Assembly: GCA_934167095.1 (NCBI GenBank)
Contig: CAKPKE010000020.1
Location: forward strand, 1-22,949
Length of the DNA stretch: 22,949 bases
Direction of reading: 5' to 3'
Source of the DNA: an uncultured Clostridia bacterium
GTDB lineage: Bacteria; Bacillota; Clostridia; TANB77; CAG-508
A program made the position numbers and the translations under genes. The notes beneath the pieces are model-generated. The model made no database searches, had not been told where the DNA came from, and was given only the letters and a program-made list of their open reading frames with translations. Positions within the stretch are counted from its first letter, which is position 1; the number at the start of each line of letters is the position of its first letter. Positions 6,923 to 12,964 of the stretch are shown here, in pieces.

Positions 6923-8056
6923 ATGGATAAAGAAACAAAAGAGGTAAAACTATATATAATATTACAATTAATTTTAGTTTTATTAATAAGTGTAGTATTT
7001 GCATATATTTTCTTGGTTGCTAAAAATTCAACAGGAAAAGTTTTTACTCAAATAGCAAGCGAAAAAAATGTAGAAGTAATAGAAAATAAAAATAGCAAGG
7101 AAGAGAAAAATGCAGAAGAAACTACAAATTTTCCAATAGTATCAGATAATAATGATTATGCATATACTGGAAGGATTAAAAATAATAGATTTTATTATAA
7201 ACAGCTTAATGAAAATGCAAAATTAATATATGATGCAATAGAAGAAAATATAGAAAATTTGAAATCTGGACAGTACACAATAAATCTTTCTAATCAAGTA
7301 GCAGAGATTTTAAAAACAGAGGGTGGGGACGAAATACTTAATGAAAACTTTCAATCAGCATGGGATGCAATTGGACTAGATAGAGTTGACTTGTTTTTTA
7401 TAGATGTGTCAAAAGTAAATATGATTGTAAGCAAAACAAGTTTTGCAACAAAAGTTACATATAAACTCTCAATGCAACCGGCAACTACAGAAGGATATTT
7501 GTCAGACGAAATATTTGGAGTGAACGAGGTTAATTCTATGACTTCCGAACTTGAACAAAAAAGAGCTGAAATAGGAGCAACTTTGGTTGGATCTGATTAT
7601 GATAAAATTATAAAAGCTCATGATTGGATAGTTAGCAATGTTGAGTATGATTCAAGTTTAAGTAATAAAAATATTTATAATTTATATGGAGCATTAATTT
7701 TAAAAAAAGCAGTTTGTGAAGGATATGCAGAGGCTTTTAAATATTTAATGGATTATGCTGGAATTGAATGTGTTTTAGTAACAGGTCAAGCTACTAATAG
7801 TGCAGGAAGTACAGAAAATCACGAATGGAACTATGTTAAATTAAATGGAATTTGGTATGGAATTGACTGCACTTGGGATGATCCGATAATTACCGGAAAT
7901 GGAAAGGTTACAAATCAAATAAGATATAAATATTTTCTAAAAGGCTCAAAAACTTTAAATAAAAATCATTATCCCAATGGACAAATAACAAGTCAAGGAA
8001 TGAAGTTTGTTTATCCAGAACTTTCTGAAAATAATTATGTAAATGGAATATTTTAA
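6923..8056 (+). CDS. Membrane-anchored transglutaminase-like protein
   Basis: A 377-residue protein with one N-terminal membrane segment (about residues 10-33) after a short charged N-terminus, so the rest probably lies outside the cell. A low-complexity Lys/Glu/Asn linker (about 48-68) is followed by an unassigned region and a transglutaminase-like papain-fold domain (about 225-325). The catalytic triad is visible: Cys265 in KAVCEGYAE, His300 in ENHEWNYV and Asp315 in YGIDCTWDDP. Proteins of this kind act as proteases or cross-linking enzymes at the cell surface; the substrate is unknown. A GGGGA site precedes the ATG 15 bases after the thioesterase stop, pointing to translation from a shared mRNA. 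A terminator follows. The domain call is firm; the biological role is open. Confidence 0.88.
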   Translation: MDKETKEVKLYIILQLILVLLISVVFAYIFLVAKNSTGKVFTQIASEKNVEVIENKNSKEEKNAEETTNFPIVSDNNDYAYTGRIKNNRFYYKQLNENAKLIYDAIEENIENLKSGQYTINLSNQVAEILKTEGGDEILNENFQSAWDAIGLDRVDLFFIDVSKVNMIVSKTSFATKVTYKLSMQPATTEGYLSDEIFGVNEVNSMTSELEQKRAEIGATLVGSDYDKIIKAHDWIVSNVEYDSSLSNKNIYNLYGALILKKAVCEGYAEAFKYLMDYAGIECVLVTGQATNSAGSTENHEWNYVKLNGIWYGIDCTWDDPIITGNGKVTNQIRYKYFLKGSKTLNKNHYPNGQITSQGMKFVYPELSENNYVNGIF

Positions 8057-8062
8057 ATAAAA

Positions 8063-8104
8063 ATATGTTGAAACTTAAAAAAGCTTCAACATATATTTTT
8101 TTAT
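8063..8104. terminator. Bidirectional terminator
   Basis: ATATGTTGAA (8063-8072) pairs perfectly with TTCAACATAT (8085-8094), with three more inner pairs (8074-8076/8081-8083). A T-rich run follows on the + strand, and the minus strand also ends in a T-rich tail. It sits between the convergent transglutaminase-like gene and murC. Confidence 0.8.
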
Positions 8105-9492
8105 TTGACATTTATAATCATTGGACCGATATTTGTAACAGTACCAGCACCTATAGTTAAAACTATGTCATTTGGCATAACTCTGTCACGAATATATTTT
8201 GCAATTTCATTAAAATCAGACATATAAAGAGCTTGTTTTCCTACTCTGTTAATGTTTATAAGATTAACTAAATCTCTTGAAGATACTTCGTGATGATCCA
8301 CTTCACGAGCTGCATAAATATCAGTAACAATAATGTTGTCAAAACCTGATAAACTTTGAGCAAAATCTTGTAGAAGATTTTTTGTCCTAGAGTAGGTATG
8401 AGGTTGGAATACAACCCAAGACCTATTATATTTTTTGTTTTTCATAGCATTATAAGTTGCTTTTATTTCAGTTGGATGGTGACCATAATCATCATAAATG
8501 CTTGCACCATTTGAGGTTCCAACAAATTCAAAACGTCTGTGAGCACCTGTATATTTTGAAAGGGCTGTTTTCATTGTTTCTTTGTCGATACCGTATTCAT
8601 AGCAGACTGCGATACATGCTAGGGCATCGTAAACATTATGCTTTCCAGGAACTGACAAATGGAAACTTTTGTAAAAGGCGTTATTTCTATATACATCAAA
8701 TGTTGCAAATCCGTTATTGTCAAAAGTTATATTTCTTGCAACAAAATTGCATCTATCACTGTCTATTCCTATAGTAACAGTTCTTGCTTTTGTATATTTG
8801 TATAAATCAGCAGAATTTGCATCGTCCATATTTAAAACTAAGAAACCATCGCTAGGAAGTAATGAAACAAAATGTTGAAAAGCAAGCTTTATGTGGTCTA
8901 AGTCTTTATAATAGTCAAGATGGTCATTATCTATATTTAAAACTACTGCTGATTGAGGGTGGAATTTTAAAAATTGTTCACAATACTCGCAAGATTCTAA
9001 TATAAAAGTGTCGCTATTTCCTACACGATAGTTGCCACCAATTTGTTTTAATATAGCACCTACTTGTATAGTTGGATCTTTTCTAGCTTCTAGGAAGCAA
9101 ACAGAAATCATAGAAGTAGTTGTTGTTTTTCCATGTGTTCCAGAAACGCATATTGTATTTGCAAAATATTTTGTAAGTAAACCTAAGAAAGAAGATCTTT
9201 CGATAGTTTCAATATTTAATCTACGAGCTTCTTGCATTTCTATGTCGTCATGGTTTATTGCAGCACTATAAACTACTAAGTTTGCAGTTCTAAGGTCTGC
9301 TAAATTATGTCCTATTTCAACATGAATGCCATCTGCAATAAGCTTATCTGTAAGCTCAGATGCATTGGCATCAGATCCTGTTACATAAAAACCATATTTT
9401 TTTAATATGGCAGCAATACCACTCATGCTTGTTCCACCAATACCAAGCATGTGTATATGTTTATATTGTTTTAGTTCATCTAAGTTAGTCAA
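8101..9492 (-). CDS. murC: UDP-N-acetylmuramate--L-alanine ligase
   Basis: MurC adds the first residue of the peptidoglycan stem peptide, L-Ala, to UDP-MurNAc with ATP, in the cytoplasm. The 463-residue length is normal. The nucleotide-sugar binding N-terminus reads HMLGIGGTSMSGIA (14-27), the P-loop GTHGKTTTT lies at 118-126, the Mur-ligase block ends with GAHRRFE at 316-322, and DDYGHHPTE is at 334-342; the C-terminal domain ends with the usual IGAG turn. The start appears to be TTG at 9492: no in-frame ATG occurs before Met15, which would cut into the dinucleotide-like fold. No strong ribosome binding site lies before this TTG. The gene is transcribed alone toward a shared terminator. Identification is firm; the exact start is not. 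Confidence 0.96.
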   Translation of the reverse strand: MTNLDELKQYKHIHMLGIGGTSMSGIAAILKKYGFYVTGSDANASELTDKLIADGIHVEIGHNLADLRTANLVVYSAAINHDDIEMQEARRLNIETIERSSFLGLLTKYFANTICVSGTHGKTTTTSMISVCFLEARKDPTIQVGAILKQIGGNYRVGNSDTFILESCEYCEQFLKFHPQSAVVLNIDNDHLDYYKDLDHIKLAFQHFVSLLPSDGFLVLNMDDANSADLYKYTKARTVTIGIDSDRCNFVARNITFDNNGFATFDVYRNNAFYKSFHLSVPGKHNVYDALACIAVCYEYGIDKETMKTALSKYTGAHRRFEFVGTSNGASIYDDYGHHPTEIKATYNAMKNKKYNRSWVVFQPHTYSRTKNLLQDFAQSLSGFDNIIVTDIYAAREVDHHEVSSRDLVNLININRVGKQALYMSDFNEIAKYIRDRVMPNDIVLTIGAGTVTNIGPMIINVK

Positions 9493-9575
9493 TTCTGTTA
9501 ATACCTGTTAGCATATTTAGCTAAGCATCCTTTCTATATAAATTTATATTAATATATTTTATTTTTGCTTGCTAT

Positions 9576-9604
9576 ATTATATACTCAAAATGCTTATTTT
9601 TCAA
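9576..9604 (-). promoter_or_regulatory. Promoter of murC
   Basis: Read on the minus strand, TTGAAA (9599-9604) and TATAAT (9576-9581) are 17 bases apart. Transcription would start near 9570, giving a leader of about 78 bases. Confidence 0.65.
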
Positions 9605-9691
9605 TACCCCTTTAGAAAATGTATGAAGAACTTATGAAGTAAGATTACTAATTGATATGAACAACTTAAAATAAGATTAATTTACAAAAAC

Positions 9692-9708
9692 TTCTATATT
9701 ATATAGAA
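9692..9708. repeat. Perfect palindrome upstream of spoVG
   Basis: TTCTATAT and ATATAGAA are exact reverse complements around a central T. It lies 33 bases upstream of the sigma-H-like promoter. It could be an operator or simply AT-rich chance symmetry. Confidence 0.3.
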
Positions 9709-9740
9709 AGTAAAATAAAAAGAAATTTTTGTAAAAAATA

Positions 9741-9767
9741 GAAGGAAAAAACAAATTGGTGGAGAAT
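9741..9767 (+). promoter_or_regulatory. Sigma-H-type promoter of spoVG
   Basis: GAAGGAAAA (9741-9749), 11 bases, then GGAGAAT (9761-9767) followed by AA match every defined position of the Bacillus sigma-H consensus as I recall it (RnAGGAwWW, 11-12 bases, RnnGAATww). spoVG is a classic sigma-H target, which raises confidence. The leader would be about 50 bases. Confidence 0.7.
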
Positions 9768-9823
9768 AATATAAATGTACATAGAATGTACGAAAAAATA
9801 AACTTTTGGAAGGCGGTGCTCAA

Positions 9824-10117
9824 ATGGAAATTACAGATGTACGAGTAAGAAAAGTAAATTCAGGAAATAGAATGAAAGCTATTGCTTCTATAACATTTGA
9901 CAATGAATTTGTTGTTCATGAAATCAAAGTAATAGAAGGACAAGATGGTTTATTCATGGCTATGCCTAGAAGGGAAAAAAATGGAAAGTTCAACGATATA
10001 GCTCATCCTATTAATCAAGAAACAAGAAATAAGATACAAAAAGCTATACTTGAAGCTTATGATAAGGCAGAGGATCCAATGCCAGCTGCTGAGTCAAATG
10101 AACAAGACGCTGAATAA
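9824..10117 (+). CDS. spoVG: Septation / RNA-binding regulator SpoVG
   Basis: A 97-residue SpoVG protein. The conserved N-terminal part (MEITDVRVRKVNSGNRMKAI and the following FDNEFVVHEIKVIEGQDGLF) and the MPRR...G.F.DIAHPI block match the family almost throughout, ending in a variable acidic tail. SpoVG influences septum placement during sporulation and acts as a nucleic-acid-binding global regulator in several Firmicutes, including non-sporulating ones. The true start is the ATG at 9824, which begins exactly where family members begin and follows AGGCGGTG; an upstream in-frame TTG at 9806 would overlap that site. The gene has a sigma-H-type promoter and its own terminator, so it is a single-gene unit beside murC. 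Confidence 0.96.
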   Translation: MEITDVRVRKVNSGNRMKAIASITFDNEFVVHEIKVIEGQDGLFMAMPRREKNGKFNDIAHPINQETRNKIQKAILEAYDKAEDPMPAAESNEQDAE

Positions 10118-10132
10118 TATTTATATAAAAAG

Positions 10133-10157
10133 ATACTCCTTATCAGGGGTATTTTTT
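10133..10157 (+). terminator. Terminator after spoVG
   Basis: ATACTCC (10133-10139) pairs with GGGGTAT (10146-10152), including one G-U pair, around the loop TTATCA, followed by a run of T to 10157. Confidence 0.75.
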
Positions 10158-10328
10158 ATTATTTTATAAGAGGAAAGTCATATTGTTCTGTAATAGAAAA
10201 TTTATATCGATACTTCTGCTATATAAAATGAGTTTACTTAAAAATAGTAATATTAAGTTAAAAATCTGCAAATATAAGTAAATAAAAAATAAGAAATAAA
10301 TTTTGTGCAAAAAAATATATAAGAAAAG

Positions 10329-10350
10329 CCTCCGTGTAAGAGCACGGAGG
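10329..10350 (-). terminator. Terminator of the 65-residue gene
   Basis: CCTCCGTG (10329-10336) and CACGGAGG (10343-10350) form a perfect 8-bp G+C-rich stem with a 6-base loop, the most stable-looking short hairpin in this part of the window. On the minus strand it is followed by a T-rich tail (10321-10328), about 50 bases after the small gene's stop. The + strand side continues with A, so it works in the minus direction. Confidence 0.7.
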
Positions 10351-10400
10351 AAAAAGAGTTATACCATAATAGATGATTTGACTTTCTTGGTAGTATTTTT

Positions 10401-10598
10401 TTATTTGAGCAAACCTAAAAATTGGCTAACCTCGGAGACGTATCTGTAGTCGACAGCGACATATAGGTGATTTCCAACAGCTGCTTGGCCATATACATAT
10501 GGCTTGAGATTGTTGGGGAATACCTGAGGTTTGTCACTGTGGCTTACTAGAAGAACTTTTGCTACGTCTGGATGAATGATACTGTTGTAACTCTTCAT
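10401..10598 (-). CDS. Unrecognised 65-residue protein
   Basis: I do not recognise this small protein. It is rich in aromatic residues (six Tyr at 4, 34, 36, 46, 50, 52 and two Phe at 27, 60), has no Cys, no membrane segment and no signal peptide, and its beta-favouring pattern (HLYVAVDYRYV, 43-53) suggests a compact soluble fold. It has all the parts of a real gene: a TTGTAT-17-TATAAT promoter, a GAGGT site 8-9 bases before the ATG, and a strong terminator. Its G+C is about 41%, clearly above its neighbours, and it uses codons ending in C (CTC, GTC, CCC, TCC, GGC) that are rare in the surrounding genes. This suggests a separate origin or selection on the DNA/RNA itself. It is divergent from an alarmone synthetase gene. 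Confidence 0.75.
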   Translation of the reverse strand: MKSYNSIIHPDVAKVLLVSHSDKPQVFPNNLKPYVYGQAAVGNHLYVAVDYRYVSEVSQFLGLLK

Positions 10599-10668
10599 GT
10601 TTTTAACCTCTTTTTTATGTATAAATTTGTTGAAGAGAATGAATAAACCTTCTCACAAACACATATAT

Positions 10669-10697
10669 ATTATAATATAGAAAACATAAAAATACAA
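10669..10697 (-). promoter_or_regulatory. Promoter of the 65-residue gene
   Basis: Read on the minus strand, TTGTAT (10692-10697) and a perfect TATAAT (10669-10674) are 17 bases apart. The leader would be about 64 bases. Confidence 0.6.
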
Positions 10698-10728
10698 TAT
10701 TTTCCAGTTGAAAAAACTGCAATATGTA

Positions 10729-10771
10729 GACAGAATGTGACAATATTCGACAAATGTGTCACAATTTGACG
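10729..10771. repeat. Phased GACA repeats between divergent promoters
   Basis: GACA occurs at 10729, 10739 and 10749, exactly 10 bases apart (one helical turn), with a related GACG at 10768. Overlapping them is an inverted repeat TGTGACA (10736-10742)/TGTCACA (10757-10763). The block lies between the two divergent -35 boxes, where an operator would be expected. The pattern is seen; regulatory function is inferred. Confidence 0.4.
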
Positions 10772-10782
10772 ATGAAATAAAA

Positions 10783-10811
10783 TTGCTAAATTAATAAATA
10801 TGTGTTATAAT
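10783..10811 (+). promoter_or_regulatory. Promoter of the alarmone synthetase gene
   Basis: TTGCTA (10783-10788) and a perfect TATAAT (10806-10811) have a 17-base spacer, and TG at 10803-10804 makes an extended -10. The start near 10818 leaves 24 bases to the ATG at 10842. Confidence 0.7.
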
Positions 10812-10841
10812 AAGAAACGCACTATAAAGAGGGGTGAGTGT

Positions 10842-11516
10842 ATGCAAAAAAGCAAAAAAGAGTGCTATGAAAGTTTTGTTACACATCAAAAAAATGGGTA
10901 TGAAATAACAGCAAGGTTAATAGGGTACGTAATTGAAAAAATGAAAACGTTCGGACTAATATCAGAACATGTAAAAATAACAGGAAGAATAAAAAGTTAT
11001 AAATCAGTAATTGCAAATGATAAGAAAAAAACAATAGATGATTGTTTTGGAATACGAATCATAGGAACAGAACAAGAAATTGAAAAAATAAAGGAAGAAC
11101 TTGCAAAAGTATTATTAATAGATTGTGTAAAAGATCATAAAAAGTGTAAAAATTCTAATTATAAGGGATTGCACCAAATGGTACATATAAAAAAGCAATT
11201 TACTGAAGGAAAAAATATAGATTATGATTTATTTCCAGAAATTGAAGTTCAATACTGGACTAAACAGATGGAAAAAGATTGTACAGATGGTTGGCTATCA
11301 TATTCACATTATAAAAAGGAACAGTTTGAAAAAGTAATAGATGAACTTAAACAAGACAGAAAAGCAGTATTAAATCAACTTCCTACATATTATGAAATAA
11401 AAGGAACTGAAATGTTGGAATATTTTCCAGAGGAAACATTATATAAATTATATCCAGAAATTAGAAGAATGGAAATTAAAGAAGAAATCAGTAATGATGA
11501 AAGAAATATTGAATAA
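10842..11516 (+). CDS. Synthetase-only RelA/SpoT-like alarmone synthetase
   Basis: A 224-residue protein with a RelA/SpoT nucleotidyltransferase domain only; HD hydrolase, TGS and ACT domains are absent, as in small alarmone synthetases of the RelP/RelQ type that make (p)ppGpp from ATP and GTP/GDP. Visible motifs: R49-x-K51-x3-S55 for the ATP site, D67-x2-G-I-R72 with the Mg-binding Asp, Y107-x3-H111 in the guanine loop, and E135-x-Q137 in the second acidic motif. The last block reads E-V-Q-Y-W-T, with Trp139 where Arg is common. The protein is otherwise divergent, so the product could differ from pppGpp. The start at ATG 10842 follows a GAGGGGTGAG site; an upstream in-frame ATG at 10800 lies within the promoter. 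It lies just upstream of the ribosomal operon, a typical target of stringent control. Confidence 0.85.
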   Translation: MQKSKKECYESFVTHQKNGYEITARLIGYVIEKMKTFGLISEHVKITGRIKSYKSVIANDKKKTIDDCFGIRIIGTEQEIEKIKEELAKVLLIDCVKDHKKCKNSNYKGLHQMVHIKKQFTEGKNIDYDLFPEIEVQYWTKQMEKDCTDGWLSYSHYKKEQFEKVIDELKQDRKAVLNQLPTYYEIKGTEMLEYFPEETLYKLYPEIRRMEIKEEISNDERNIE

Positions 11517-11600
11517 TGTAAAATGTAATTACAATTTTTCAAAAATGATAAAGTATAAAAGCTAATTTTGCTAAAACTACAATATTTTACGCAAAAATGA
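11517..11600. other. AT-rich gap before the S10 promoter
   Basis: A near-palindrome TGTAATTACA at 11524-11533 followed by TTTTT could be a weak terminator for the alarmone synthetase gene; otherwise I see nothing in this gap. The full stretch without a gene runs to 11861 and includes the S10 promoter and leader. Confidence 0.3.
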
Positions 11601-11629
11601 TTGACAATAGTCAAAAAACAGTATATAAT
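11601..11629 (+). promoter_or_regulatory. S10 operon promoter
   Basis: TTGACA (11601-11606), 17 bases, TATAAT (11624-11629): a perfect consensus sigma-A promoter, the strongest in the window and fitting for the ribosomal operon. Transcription would start near 11636. Confidence 0.9.
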
Positions 11630-11635
11630 GTTAAA

Positions 11636-11861
11636 GCATGTAAAAGATAGCGTTGAAACAAGATGTGGCTACAACTAGCAATTTAACTAGATTGGAGGGA
11701 ACTCTTGTGGAGCATGTCATGGCTTAGACCAGGCGGTAAGAATAAATTAGCACTTATCCCAAGAATCATGCAAACTTGGGCTTTTATAATGGTAAAACAT
11801 AGAACACCAGGGTGCGTTTATAACTTCCGTACACAAAAAATATTTAAGGAGGGAAAATTGC
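11636..11861 (+). promoter_or_regulatory. S10 operon leader RNA
   Basis: A leader of about 226 bases precedes rpsJ. It contains a perfect stem CCCAAG (11758-11763)/CTTGGG (11775-11780) followed by CTTTTAT. It also has a probable enclosing pairing of GCAC (about 11750) with GTGC (about 11812) and a CTTA..CC/GG-TAAG hairpin near 11724-11740. S10 leaders in proteobacteria, and reportedly Firmicutes, bind ribosomal protein L4 for feedback control; this role is inferred here. A six-codon frame from GTG 11707 behind GGAGGGA (11695-11701) may or may not be translated. The rpsJ ribosome binding site AAGGAGGG is at 11846-11853. Confidence 0.55.
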
Positions 11862-12191
11862 ATGGCAAACACAAAAACAACAGAGGTAACAAATGGTAAA
11901 ATCAGAATAAGACTTAAAGCTTATGATGCACAACTTTTAGAACAGTCTGCTGAAAAAATAGTAGATACTGCTAAAAGAACAGGAGCTAAAGTTTCAGGAC
12001 CTATTCCATTACCAACAGAAAAGGAAATTATAACAATTTTACGTTCACCACACAAGCACAAAGATTCAAGAGAACAATTTGAAATGAGAACACATAAAAG
12101 AGTTATAGACATTCTATACCCAACACAAAAAACAGTTGAAAGCTTAAGCAAAATAGAGCTACCAGCTGGTGTAAATATAGAAATAAAATAA
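11862..12191 (+). CDS. rpsJ: Ribosomal protein S10
   Basis: uS10, a small-subunit head protein that also works in transcription antitermination as NusE. The IRIRLKAYD block (residues 14-22), the GPIPLPTEK loop (46-54) and the SPHKHKDSREQFEMRTHKR segment (62-80) are typical. At 109 residues it is about seven longer than usual, due to an N-terminal extension (MANTKTTEVTNG). The ATG follows AAGGAGGG with eight bases between, so the start is well supported. It is the first gene of the S10-spc operon, behind a perfect promoter and a structured leader. Confidence 0.97.
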   Translation: MANTKTTEVTNGKIRIRLKAYDAQLLEQSAEKIVDTAKRTGAKVSGPIPLPTEKEIITILRSPHKHKDSREQFEMRTHKRVIDILYPTQKTVESLSKIELPAGVNIEIK

Positions 12192-12270
12192 TTTCGTTAC
12201 CAATTATTAAACGAAAGTAAAATACATAAATTTAAAGTCTAGCAACAAGACTAAAAAAAGTTGACGCCAT

Positions 12271-12291
12271 GCTAGCATTTGAAATGTTAGC
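12271..12291 (+). promoter_or_regulatory. Hairpin upstream of rplC
   Basis: GCTAGCAT (12271-12278) pairs with ATGTTAGC (12284-12291), with one G-U pair, just before the AGGAGG at 12302-12307. The 126-base rpsJ-rplC gap also holds TTTCGTT/AACGAAA and AGTCT/AGACT stems. No T-run follows, so it is not a terminator. Confidence 0.4.
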
Positions 12292-12317
12292 CAATAGTAG
12301 TAGGAGGAAAATTTAAA

Positions 12318-12947
12318 ATGAACAAAGCAATAGTAGGAAAGAAAGTCGGAATGACACAAATTTTCGACGAAGCAGGAAAAGTTATTCCAGTAACAGTAAT
12401 CGAAGCTGGACCTTGTGTAGTTGCACAAGTTAAAACTGTAGAATCAGATGGATACAATGCAATCCAATTAGGATTTGAAGATGTTAAGGAAAGCAAATTA
12501 AGCAAACCAGAAATAGGACATTTTACAAAATCTAAATTAGCATTAAAGAAACATTTAAGAGAATTCAGAACAGATGCTGTAGCAGAAGTTAAAGTTGGAG
12601 ATGAAGTTAAAGCTGATACTTTTGTAGCAGGAGACAAAGTTGATATCCAAGGAACATCAAAAGGAAAAGGATTCCAAGGTGTTATAAAACGTCATGGTCA
12701 ATCAAGAGGACCTATGGGACATGGTTCTATGTATCATAGAAGACCAGGATCAATGGGATCAACATCAACACCAGGTAGAGTATTCAAAGGTAAAAAACTT
12801 CCAGGACACATGGGAAGAAATACAATAACAATACAAAACTTAGAAGTAATATCAGTTGATTTAGATAAGAACGTAATCTTAGTAAAAGGTAGCGTTCCAG
12901 GAGCAAAAGGCTCAATATTAAAAGTAAAATCAAGTGCAAGAGCTTAA
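12318..12947 (+). CDS. rplC: Ribosomal protein L3
   Basis: uL3, one of the first proteins to bind 23S rRNA and close to the peptidyl transferase centre. The 209 residues are normal length. The N-terminal block NKAIVGKKVGMTQIFDE (2-18) and the central loop region KGKGFQGVIKRHG (115-127), GPMGHGSMYHRRPGSMG and FKGKKLPGHMG are all typical; the long Gly/Arg-rich loop reaches into the ribosome core. AGGAGG precedes the ATG by ten bases. An unusually long 126-base gap with hairpins separates it from rpsJ; rplD follows after 17 bases. Confidence 0.97.
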   Translation: MNKAIVGKKVGMTQIFDEAGKVIPVTVIEAGPCVVAQVKTVESDGYNAIQLGFEDVKESKLSKPEIGHFTKSKLALKKHLREFRTDAVAEVKVGDEVKADTFVAGDKVDIQGTSKGKGFQGVIKRHGQSRGPMGHGSMYHRRPGSMGSTSTPGRVFKGKKLPGHMGRNTITIQNLEVISVDLDKNVILVKGSVPGAKGSILKVKSSARA

Positions 12948-12964
12948 GGAAGGAGGAATAGAAA

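Larger units (their letters stand above)
9493..9823. other. 331-base intergenic region between murC and spoVG
   Basis: This gap holds the divergent promoters of murC and spoVG (listed separately), a murC leader with two tiny out-of-frame ATG reading frames, and a perfect 17-base palindrome TTCTATAT-T-ATATAGAA at 9692-9708, upstream of the spoVG promoter, that could be a protein-binding site. No protein-coding gene or RNA gene was recognised in it. Confidence 0.6.

Noticed and set aside
8457..9271. Two + strand frames opposite murC
   Set aside because: They are antisense to a full, well-conserved murC and show no family features.
10158..10320. AT-rich stretch between the spoVG terminator and the small gene's terminator
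   Set aside because: No frame, promoter or convincing structure stood out; it appears to be spacer.
10329..10350. Perfect G+C-rich hairpin considered as a riboswitch or small RNA
   Set aside because: Its position about 50 bases after a minus-strand gene and the T-rich tail on that strand fit a simple terminator.
11705..11899. 64-residue reading frame from TTG with a nearby GGAGGGA
   Set aside because: It runs through the rpsJ ribosome binding site and into rpsJ in another frame, has no recognisable protein character, and the region fits a structured S10 leader better.
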